A program made the translations under genes and the position numbers. A stretch of DNA of 64,000 nt from Cyanophora paradoxa (taxonomy: Eukaryota; Glaucocystophyceae; Cyanophorales; Cyanophoraceae): assembly GCA_004431415.1 (NCBI GenBank), contig QPMI01000638.1, positions 1 to 64,000 on the forward strand, read 5' to 3'. Below the pieces are notes generated by a model that was not told the DNA's origin, did no database searches, and was given only the letters and a program-made list of their open reading frames with translations. Below, piece after piece: positions 42,501 to 54,500 of the stretch (position 1 is its first letter; each line of letters begins with the position of its first letter).

Positions 42501-45500
42501 AGGATCGCCGTGTAGACGTACAGCGTCCCGGGAAGAAGACCCGCGTCGCGAGTGTCATTCGTCATCCCGGCGCCGAGCGCAAGGGCCGCAATCAGCGTTC
42601 CATTGCGCAGCACCCGCGCTGCGCTCACCACCCGCGAGCTGCCGTCCAAGGTAACAGCGACATGAACAAAGATAGATGTCGCTTGAACAGAAAATACAGT
42701 CAAAACAGGAGAGGATGGTCTGGTAGTAATTTGAAGAATGGTGGATAAGGAGGATCGAACACCCGCCACGGACGTTTCCAGCACTGCAGTGTAGCCGTAC
42801 GTCTGCCCAGGTTGCAAACCAGCGTCCAGGTACGTTCCGAATCCGGTCAACGACCCAACCAGCACCGAGTTCCGATAGATGCTCGCACTTGTTACGCCCG
42901 TCGTGCTCCCGTCCCCTGGATCCTGCACCTGAATACTGGCCGACGTCGCTGTCGCACTGCCGAAGCTGAGCGTTGGAGCGGACGGCGCCGTCCGCAGTGT
43001 CAGCGTCGGTGACGGCACCGACGCCGTCGAGCCTTGCCCTTCGACGACCGCCGTGTACACGTACTCCGTCCCTGCCACGAGTCCAGTATCCACGAATGTC
43101 CCCGACGTCGGTGGCGTGGATCCCGTCGGCGAGCCGCCCCTCGTCACCCGCACCACCGTTGCCGCGCTCAGGCTCCCGTCCGCAGCATATATGATGCCCA
43201 GCGTGACCGCACTCGCGTTCGCACCCAGGAATCTGAGAGTCGGAGCGCTCACTGGCGTCCACACCAGCAGCTCTGCGGATACTGTGCTCGCCGTCAACCC
43301 AAGACCGTCGTATGAAGCCGAGTAGGTGTACGAGCGGCCTGCCTGGATGCCCGTGTCTGACAGCACCTCCGGACCCAACAGACGACGCCCCACTGACAGC
43401 ACCTCCGGACCCAACGAAGACAACCCAGTAAGCGTACACCTGGCCTGTGAGAACGCCGTTGTCGCTGAACGCTGCCTGATGTGGATTCACAGTGGCAAGA
43501 AGCGTGCCGTTCCGGTACACTTGCATGGCCGTCGCTGATGCTGCAGAGCCATCTGCAGGAGGATCGATTCCGATGACCACAACAGGCAACGCGGCCGGCG
43601 ACGAAATTCTGTGCAATCTCGCAACTGAAGGCGCGGTCCACCCATTCAGCGGCGACGAGACTGCGGACGGAGCTCCAGTCGTCGTGTAGTCCGCCGTGTA
43701 GGTGTACGCCTGCCCGGCGGCAAGCCCCGTGTCCACGTACGCCCGGATGCTTGCCGCCAGCGTGGCAACAGGCCCTGCCGCCCCGACTCGGTAGATGCGA
43801 ATCGACGTCACCGTCACCGCCGCATCATCTGGCATGGCGATCGACATCCCGATGGTTGACGCCGTGGCATTGACAAGGCTCAGTGCAGGCGCGTTCGCCG
43901 TCGCCGTCCTCACCGCCAGCGGTGCTGATTCAGCCGAGTTCCCAGCAATCGACTCCAGGATCGCCGTGTAGACGTACAGCGTCCCGGGAAGAAGACCCGC
44001 GTCGCGAGTGTCATTCGTCATCCCGGCGCCGAGCGCAAGGGTCGCCACCAGCGTTCCATTGCGCAGCACCCGCGCTGCGCTCACCACCCGCGAGCTCCCA
44101 TCCGTCGGCACAGAAATCCTCAGATGCACTGCCGATGTCGACACCTCGAGCACCGATGCCACTGGTGCAGACGGCCGCGCCGTCACCGTCAGGTTCCCCG
44201 ACCGTGCGCTCGTTGAGCCGCCCACGCCGCCGAACTCGCACGCATAGTCGTACGCCTGTCCCGGTACCACCCCCGCGTCCACCAGAGTTGTCGCCCCTGC
44301 ACCCAGTGCCGGCAGCTCCACGCCGCTGCGGAAGCAGCGCGTCGAGACGATGGCCCCCGCGCTCCCGTCTGTCGGCATCGCGATGGCGAGCGTCGCCGAT
44401 GTCGCGGTCGTCGATACCAGCTGAATGGAGGGCGCGGAGGGCGCTGTCACCACCACCAGCGCGGCCGACGGGACCGACTGCACCCCGCTCGTTGCTGTTG
44501 TCAGCACCAGCGTGTAGCTGTAGGGCTGGCCAGCATCGAGCCCGCCGTCTGTCGCACTCAGCACGCCGACCCCGAGTGTTTGCACTAGGGTTCCGTTCCT
44601 GAACAGCTGTGCGCCGGTTGCCACAACCCCGCTCCCGTCGGCCGGCAGGACGACCCGCAGTGCAGCTGTTGTCGCCGTCAATGAGACGAGCTCCACCGAT
44701 GCAGCGCTCGGTGCCGTCGTGATGTTGCGTTCCAGGGAAGGTGCGGAGGACACACTTTGCCGCGCAGTCAGGAGTTGAGCTACGTAAGAATACGTTCTCC
44801 CAGGCGTGAGGCCGGCATCCGTGAACATGCCAGGCGCCGTCGTTGTTCCCAAGTCGGCGCCATCACGGCGGACAAAAGAACGTACCGCCTCAACCCCGCT
44901 TGAATCGAGCGGCAAATCTATGGATACGGTGATCGACGTGGATGACGCCGAGGCTAGTGCAAGACGTGGAGGCGACGGAGCCGCTCTCAGCAAAAGCGGA
45001 GCTGAGGGCGCCGAGCGCGCAGGCCTCTGTCCACCCGGCCCCACGACATCGTCATCATCATACGGGTCGCTGGCAACGTCAGAACCGCCATTCGAGCTAT
45101 CCAACTGCCCGTAGAACCGCGCAGTGTAACTGTAGACGACTCCTGGAAGCAGTCCAGAATCCTCAAAATGCCCAATAGACGGCAGAAGCCGGCCGACACG
45201 AGTGCCGTTGCGGTAGATCTTGACTGCTGTGATTTTGTCGTTGTTTCTGTTCGAGCGCTCGGCTGGGAGCTGGATGCCCAGCATGAACGAAGAAGCCGTC
45301 CCCGAAATCAAGTACAATCCAGGGCTTGCTGGCGGTGTCGCTGCAATGAGCACAGACGACGCCCCACTGACAGCACCTCCGGACCCAACGAAGACAACCC
45401 AGTAAGCGTACACCTGGCCTGTGAGAACGCCGTTGTCGCTGAACGCTGCCTGATGTGGATTCACAGTGGCAAGAAGCGTGCCGTTCCGGTACACTTGCAT

Positions 45501-48500
45501 GGCCGTCGCTGATGCTGCAGAGCCATCTGCAGGAGGATCGATTCCGATGACCACAACAGGCAACGCGGCCGGCGACGAAATTCTGTGCAATCTCGCAACT
45601 GAAGGCGCGGTCCACCCATTCAGCGGCGACGAGACTGCGGACGGAGCTCCAGTCGTCGTGTAGTCCGCCGTGTAGGTGTACGCCTGCCCGGCGGCAAGCC
45701 CCGTGTCCACGTACGCCCGGATGCTTGCCGCCAGCGTGGCAACAGGCCCTGCCGCCCCGACTCGGTAGATGCGAATCGACGTCACCGTCACCGCCGCATC
45801 ATCTGGCATGGCGATCGACATCCCGATGGTTGACGCCGTGGCATTGACAAGGCTCAGTGCAGGAGCGCTCGCCGTCGCCGTCCTCACCGCCAGCGGTGCT
45901 GATTCAGCCGAGTTCCCAGCAATCGACTCCAGGATCGCCGTGTAGACGTACAGCGTCCCGGGAAGAAGACCCGCGTCGCGAGTGTCATTCGTCATCCCGG
46001 CGCCGAGCGCAAGGGTCGCCACCAGCGTCCCATTGCGCAGCACCCGCGCTGCGCTCACCACCCGCGAGCTCCCATCCGTCGGCACAGAAATCCTCAGATG
46101 CACTGCCGATGTCGACACCTCGAGTACCGATGCCACTGGTGCAGACGGCCGCGCCGTCACCGTCAGGTTCCCCGACCGTGCGCTCGTTGAGCCGCCCACG
46201 CCACCGAACTCGCACGCATAGTCGTACGCCTGTCCCGGTACCACCCCCGCGTCCACCAGAGTTGTCGCCCCTGCACCCAGTGCCGGCAGCTCCACGCCGC
46301 TGCGGAAGCAGCGCGTCGAGACGATGGCCCCCGCGCTCCCGTCTGTCGGCATCGCGATGGCGAGCGTCGCCGATGTCGCGGTCGTCGATACCAGCTGAAT
46401 GGAGGGCGCGGAGGGCGCTGTCACCACCACCAGCGCGGCCGACGGGACCGACTGCACCCCGCTCGTTGCTGTTGTCAGCACCAGCGTGTAGCTGTAGGGC
46501 TGGCCAGCATCGAGCCCGCCGTCCGTCGCACTCAGCACGCCGACCCCGAGTGTTTGCACTAGGGTTCCGTTCCTGAACAGCTGTGCGCCGGTTGCCACAG
46601 CCCCGCTCCCGTCGGCCGGCAGGACGACCCGCAGTGCAGCTGTTGTCGCCGTCAATGAGACGAGCTCCACCGATGCAGCGCTCGGCGCCGTCGTAACCGC
46701 GAACAAAGCTGATGGCGCCGATCGAACACCCGCCACGGACGTTTCCAGCACTGCAGTGTAGCCGTACGTCTGCCCAGGTTGCAAACCAGCGTCCAGGTAC
46801 GTTCCGAATCCGGTCAACGACCCAACCAGCACCGAGTTCCGATAGATGCTCGCACTTGTTACGCCCGTCGTGCTCCCGTCCCCTGGATCCTGCACCTGAA
46901 TACTGGCCGACGTCGCTGTCGCACTGCCGAAGCTGAGCGTTGGAGCGGACGGCGCCGTCCGCAGTGTCAGCGTCGGTGACGGCACCGACGCCGTCGAGCC
47001 TTGCCCTTCGACGACCGCCGTGTACACGTACTCCGTCCCTGCCACGAGTCCAGTATCCACGAATGTCCCCGACGTCGGTGGCGTGGATCCCGTCGGCGAG
47101 CCGCCCCTCGTCACCCGCACCACCGTTGCCGCGCTCAGGCTCCCGTCCGCAGCATATATGATGCCCAGCGTGACCGCACTCGCGTTCGCACCCAGGAATC
47201 TGAGAGTCGGAGCGCTCACTGGCGTCCACACCAGCAGCTCTGCGGAGACTGTGCTCGCCGTCAACCCAAGACCGTCGTATGAAGCCGAGTAGGTGTACAA
47301 GCGGCCTGCCTGGATGCCCGTGTCTACAAACCAAGCGAGCGCCCCCTGCGACGCTGCAAGCTGCACGCCACCACGGTACACTCGAGTCGCTGTGATCGCG
47401 GCCTCCGACCCGTCTGCCAACGGCGAAATCGTCACATTGACTGATTCGGTCGTCGCAGATGCCAATGCCACCGTTGGTGCACTTGGTGCCGTCCGAGCAA
47501 GCAGCGCCACGCTCATGAGTGACGGTGCACCCGTCGTCGCGTAGTCTGCTGTGTAGCTGTACTGCACGCCGGCGCTCAGCCCCGAGTCGACGGTCTCGCG
47601 TACGCCTGGTTGCAATGTCGCCACAAGCTCTGTGCCTCGGTACACGCGAGCACTCGTGACAGTCACGCCCGCGTCCTCCGGGACGGCGATCGCCAGGCCT
47701 ATCGACGAAGATGTGGCGTTCACGATCCTAAGCGCCGGCTCTCCAGCAAATGCGGTCCTCCTGCTCACCAGGGCGGACGCCGCTGACGTCGTGAGCAACG
47801 TCCGGACCGTTGCCGAGTACTCGTACATTGTCCCTGGAAGAAGGAGCGAGTCCGTGAACTCCAACTGCCCTGCATTCAATTGCACCACGGTCCCGTTGCG
47901 CGCAATGGACGCTCCCGTAACGAACGAGGCCGACCCGTCCAAAGGGTACGTGAGCCTAAGCTCCACCGTCGAGGTCGTCGCTCGGACCACTGATAGCTCT
48001 GGTGCCGGCGGCGATAGCTGGACCACGGTCAACGGAGTGGAGACGCCCGAACTCGCACCAAGCGTGCGGAATATTGCTGTGTACGTGGCCACCGATCCTG
48101 GCGCACGCGCAGTGTCCGTGTGCACCGTCACCCCCGCCCCGAGACTCACAATCTCCGTCCCGTTGCGAAGGAGCACCGTTCCAACAATCGTCCTTTCGCT
48201 ACCGTCCGAGGGGTACCCAATCGTCAGCGTCGTTGTCGTCGCCGCAGCATTCGCCAACGTCAGCATTGGCGCAGGCGGCACCGCTGCTTGCACGAGCAGA
48301 CTCGCCGACGACGCGCTGGTTGTAAGCTGTGCTGCAGACGCACCCAGACCATCGAACACCGCCCAGTACTCATACGAGAGCCCCGGGAGGACCGCCAGGT
48401 CCTCGTAAAGAGCCAGCGCACCACCGCCGTGTGATTGGACCTGTGTCCCGTTTCTGAATACGCGAGTTCCGATAATAGCTGCACCCGAGCCGTCCCCTGG

Positions 48501-51500
48501 AGCAACGAGCGACAGAGTGATCTTTGTGGGCGTGGAGGACACCATGCTGATCACGGGAGCAGATGGCGAAGTGCGGCCCACGAGAGATGCGCTCATCGCA
48601 GAGTCTGCCCCCGTCGTGGTGTAGTCCGCCGTGTAGGTGTACGCCTGCCCGGCGGCAAGCCCCGTGTCCACGTACGCCCGGATGCTTGCCGCCAGCGTGG
48701 CAACAGGCCCTGCCGCCCCGACTCGGTAGATGCGAATCGACGTCACCGTCACCGCCGCATCATCTGGCATGGCGATCGACATCCCGATGGTTGACGCCGT
48801 GGCATTGACAAGGCTCAGTGCAGGTGCGTTCGCCGTCGCCGTCCTCACCGCCAGCGGTGCTGATTCAGCCGAGTTCCCAGCAGCTAAACTTCTTCGCGTA
48901 TGACGGGTTCCGAAAGAAGAAGCAGCAGAAGAAGATTCGAAGATCGCCGTGTAGACGTACAGCGTCCCGGGAAGAAGACCCGCGTCGCGAGTGTCGCTCG
49001 CCATCGCGCCGCCGAGCGCAAGGGTCGCCACCAGCGTCCCATTGCGCAGCACCCGCGCTGCGCTCACCACCCGCGAGCTCCCATCCGTCGGCACAGAAAT
49101 CCTCAGATGCACTGCCGATGTCGACACCTCGAGCACCGATGCCACTGGTGCAGACGGCCGCGCCGTCACCGTCAGGTTCCCCGACCGTGCGCTCGTTGAG
49201 CCGCCCACGCCGCCGAACTCGCACGCATAGTCGTACGCCTGTCCCGGTACCACCCCCGCGTCCACCAGAGTTGTCGCCCCTGCACCCAGTGCCGGCAGCT
49301 CCACGCCGCTGCGGAAGCAGCGCGTCGAGACGATGGCCCCCGCGCTCCCGTCTGTCGGCATCGCGATGGCGAGCGTCGCCGATGTCGCGGTCGTCGATAC
49401 CAGCTGAATGGAGGGCGCGGAGGGCGCTGTCACCACCACCAGCGCGGCCGACGGGACCGACTGCACCCCGCTCGTTGCTGTTGTCAGCACCAGCGTGTAG
49501 CTGTAGGGCTGGCCAGCATCGAGCCCGCCGTCCGTCGCACTCAGCACGCCGACCCCGAGTGTTTGCACTAGGGTTCCGTTCCTGAACAGCTGTGCGCCGG
49601 TTGCCACAACCCCGCTCCCGTCGGCCGGCAGGACGACCCGCAGTGCAGCTGTTGTCGCCGTCAATGAGACGAGCTCCACCGATGCAGCGCTCGGCGCCGT
49701 CGTAACCGCGAACAAAGCTGATGGCGCCGATCGAACACCCGCCACGGACGTTTCCAGCACTGCAGTGTAGCCGTACGTCTGCCCAGGTTGCAAACCAGCG
49801 TCCAGGTACGTTCCGAATCCGGTCAACGACCCAACCAGCACCGAGTTCCGATAGATGCTCGCACTTGTTACGCCCGTCGTGCTCCCGTCCCCTGGATCCT
49901 GCACCTGAATACTGGCCGACGTCGCTGTCGCACTGCCGAAGCTGAGCGTTGGAGCGGACGGCGCCGTCCGCAGTGTCAGCGTCGGTGACGGCACCGACGC
50001 CGTCGAGCCTTGCCCTTCGACGACCGCCGTGTACACGTACTCCGTCCCTGCCACGAGTCCAGTATCCACGAATGTCCCCGACGTCGGTGGCGTGGATCCC
50101 GTCGGCGAGCCGCCCCTCGTCACCCGCACCACCGTTGCCGCGCTCAGGCTCCCGTCCGCAGCATATATGATGCCCAGCGTGACCGCACTCGCGTTCGCAC
50201 CCAGGAATCTGAGAGTCGGAGCGCTCACTGGCGTCCACACCAGCAGCTCTGCGGATACTGTGCTCGCCGTCAACCCAAGACCGTCGTATGAAGCCGAGTA
50301 GGTGTACGAGCGGCCTGCCTGGACGCCCGTGTCTACAAACCAAGCGAGCGCCCCCTGCGACGCTGCAAGCTGCACGCCACCACGGTACACTCGAGTCGCT
50401 GTGATCGCGGCCTCCGACCCGTCTGCCAACGGCGAAATCGTCACATTGACTGATTCGGTCGTCGCAGATGCCAATGCCACCGTTGGTGCACTTGGTGCCG
50501 TCCGAGCAAGCAGCGCCACGCTCATGAGTGACGGTGCACCCGTCGTCGCGTAGTCTGCTGTGTAGCTGTACTGCACGCCGGCGCTCAGCCCCGAGTCGAC
50601 GGTCTCACGTACGCCTGGTTGCAATGTCGCCACAAGCTCTGTGCCTCGGTACACGCGAGCACTCGTGACAGTCACGCCCGCGTCCTCCGGGACGGCGATC
50701 GCCAGGCCTATCGACGAAGATGTGGAGTTGCGGACTCTTATAGATGGCGCCACAGCGAAGCGAGTTCTCGCTTCCAAGATGTGTGAGACCGACGAGTTTC
50801 CCGCTTTCGACAAGTACATGGCGGTATAGGCGTAAGTTCGCCCTGGAACGAGGCCGCCGTCCACAAGCTCGAAATTCGGCACGTCACCCGATGCAACTTG
50901 CGTGCCGTTGCGGAAAATTAAAGCACTTGTGATGATAGCAATACTTATGTCGGGAGAAGAAAGAATCAACGAGACTGCGTGAGTCGTTGTTTCGGTGACC
51001 CGTAAAAGCGGGGCGCTTGGAAGCATGGTAACCGTTACGATCACTGATTGTGCACTCGTTGAGCCGCCCAAGCCGCCGAACTCGCATCCGTAGTCGTACG
51101 TCTGTCCCGGTACCACCCCCGCGTCCACCAGAGTTGTCGCCCCTGCACCCAGTGCCGGCAGTGCCACGCCGCTGCGGAAGCAGCGCGTCGAGGCGATGGC
51201 CCCCGCGCTGCCATCCAGAGGTTCTACAATCTGGATCGTCACCGTGGTCGCGGATTTTGCAAGTAGCTGAAGCACAGGGGTGGAAGGAGCGGTCCAGAAT
51301 TTTACTTCATCGGCAAGCGAAGATGACACGTTGGTGAACTCGGTTCGAAACCGTGCCGTTGCATGATGGAGGGAGCCAGGTCGAAGACCTGTCAGTGTCG
51401 TAAAGTTCGTCGGATAGGCAATCACAGCGGCCAAAGATCCATTGATGAACACATCCGTCCGTTGAATTACTCTTAGGCTGCCATCTGTGGGATAGAGTAC

Positions 51501-54500
51501 TCGGAGCACGGCTGCGGAACCCGTTGTCTCTTGCGAGGGAACAATCAACAGTGGCTTTGATGGTGCAGTTATTATTGAAAGGAGAGGAGACAGTGGCGAT
51601 AGGAATCCAGCCGTGGTTTGGAAAACTGCAGAGTACGAGTACGTCTGACCGCTTTCGAGCCCCATATCTGTGAACACGCCAGGATGAAGTAGCGTTGTAA
51701 CGAACTCGCCATCTCGAAACACCCGAATTCCACTCGCAACAATGTTGCTGCCATCAGCTGGACCTGAAATTGATACAGTAACGGACGTGGGGGTGACTCC
51801 GTGAAGGGTGATATGTGGTGCCGATGGTGGAGTGGTGACATTCTGCTGGATACTAAGTTCTGACTTCGTTCCACCGCGACCCTCGAGCCATGAAGTAAAA
51901 CTGTATCTCATGCCAGGCTTAAGGGCATTGTCGTGCAGCAGCACTGATGACGAATCAACGAAAGGACCGGTAAGTTCCATCACTACTGATCCGTTCCGTG
52001 CAAGCTTTGCGGACACGGCAGTAGCCCCGCTGCCATCGAGTGGCAAGCTTAGGATAAAGACCGCGGATGTTGATGTAGCTGCTTGCAAGCGAATTGTTGG
52101 AGTGCTTGGCGCCGTGAATGCAACCAAGATTGACGATGTCGCCGATACCACGGAGCTCGTCGTCGCAACTACCACAGAGAAATTGTAGGCTGTGTGTGGT
52201 CGGAGCCCGCTGGCGACATACAGACCGGGGGCATGATTCGACCCAACTTTCACGGAGTCTCGGAACATGTGCAACCCAGTTGCGGCGGCAGTGGACCCAT
52301 CTTGCGGATATTGCAGGAACAGAGTCACGGATGTTGACGTGGAGCTTACTCGAGAAAGAGCTGGAATCGACGGCGCTGTCCGCACTTCTACCGCGGGAGA
52401 CGCGAATGACATAAAGCCGCCAAGCCCCACGTAGTGCGCATGGAAGATATATAGCGTGCCTGCGGGGATGTTTCATCAGTCAGCGTGATCATGATCCCAC
52501 ATCCATTCAGCACGAACCAGGTGACAGTTCCGATACAGCAATTTCATTAGGGAGTGCGGTTGGCAACTGTAGGAGAGATCCATTGCGGTAAAGCTGCAGC
52601 TGTGTCGCAGTTACCACGCTCCCGTCACTCGGCGCTTGCACGTTGATCGTGATGGATGTTGCAGAGACTGACTGCACAAGTAACACTGGCGAGGACGGCG
52701 GAGTGATCACTTCCGTTTCGGCCGAGATTCCCGAGAGGGCGCCCTGTACACTGATTGCAATAGCAGTGTACCTGAGCGCAATAAATACTCAAAACGCGTA
52801 CGTCTATTGCATAGGACAGTCAAAGTAGAGCGGACTGACCTATACGTTTGGCCCGCAGCCACTCCACTGTCAGAAACGTCCGCCGAGCCGTCGTTGGCGG
52901 AGTCGCTTTCAATGAGCTCGCCATCGCGGAACAGTTGAAAGGCAGCAGCTGTTCGACTGCTTGAGTCGTTCACCAGTAAGCGAAGAACGACTTCGGCAGC
53001 CGAAACCGACATCACAAGCACAGCCGGGGGAGCTGGAGCAGTAAGCGCAAGTGCTTCTTCTGCAAGAGCCGATGATGTGCTTCCTTTCCCGACCACCCAT
53101 GCTGTGTAAGAGTACCTGCACCACACACATTCGCAAGTAAGTCTTGATTCATCACGCGTGGCAAATATCCGAGCTTACCATACGCCGGGTATGAGACCAG
53201 TGTCAGTCAACGTGATGGATTCATTCTTGCTTGAAACGTCGAGGTCGAAGGTCGCGATGCGGGAACCATTGCGAAGTGTAATGATCGTTAGAGCGGCATC
53301 GGCGGAGCCGTCGGGGGCCAGCTCAATTCGGATAGTGAGCGACGCTGTTGTGTTGATCACGGCGATTCGGGGCTGACTGACGGCAGTCCAGGCGGTGAGA
53401 GGAGTAGATGGACTTGATCGTACAGTTTGCAGGGAATACTCTGCTATTAGCACTCCCTGATATTCGTAGCTGTGGCCTGGAAGCAGTGGTGAGTCTCGGA
53501 GAGTCCAGGGCCCTGGTCCGTCGTATCTTTCAACGAGCAGACCGCCGCGGTAGAGTTCAAGGCCCATGTCCACAGAACCACTTCCGTCAATCGGAAGCGA
53601 CACATTTAGATCAATACCAGTCGACGAGGAGCCAAGCAGTCGAATCTCCGGCGCAGACGGTGCAGTGCGAACTTGTATGGTCGGAGAATTCGAAGACGAC
53701 GTGTTGTGGATGCCCAGGAATAAAGCGAAGTACGAGAAGGAGCCGCTTGGAGAGAGGCCAGCGTCAAGGACGGTGCGAGTGCCTGCCCCAGCACTCCCAA
53801 CGGCTGAGCCGTCACGGAAGATAACCACCGACATAATAGCGTTTAGTGAACCGTCTGTGGGGTATGAGATGCCAAGCTCAACGGTCGACGAGGTGACGGC
53901 GAGCACAGACAACTCGGGGCCGGACGGCGCTGTGAACGCGGCAACCGGTCGAGAGGGCAAAGAGGCGAACCCCGACGGCAGCACGTATTCAGCCGTATAC
54001 TCGAAGGCCTTTCCAGGCAGCACAGATTTGTCTCCAAACGATGTCGCGGTTATATCAACGAAGCCGACGGGGTCCCCGTCTCTCGAAATGCGAAGATTCG
54101 CAGCCGCTGCAAAGGAGCCATCAACTGGCGGCGCAATATAAATTGTAACCAGGTTCGCTGTGGCTGATACAAATGACAATGATGGTGCCGAAGGTGTGGT
54201 TGTCGCCACGAACGGGTTGGACTCTGCGGAAGTTGCGCCATTTGATGCAAACAGCGTCGCAGTGTACTCGTATGACGTTCCTGGTTGCAGCGCGATGGCG
54301 TCCACAACCTCAAGCACACCGCCTGGTAATGACAGTTGTCGAGCACCATTTCGAAAAACGTGCACTGCAAGTATCGCGGTGCCATTGTCGAATGCGTCGT
54401 ACGTAAGCCGAAATGCGACACCTACGATAAACGTCATGAAAAAGCAGACAACTAGCGGCGTGTACTCAGGGCGCGACGTACTGGTTGAAGTCACGTTGAT

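Noticed and set aside
39466-50343. Long plus-strand and off-frame minus-strand ORFs (239, 258, 449 and 492 residues) repeated several times
   Set aside because: They are shadows of the GC-rich FN3 coding frame, composed of Arg/Ser/Pro or Arg/Gly, and recur only because the FN3 cassettes recur.
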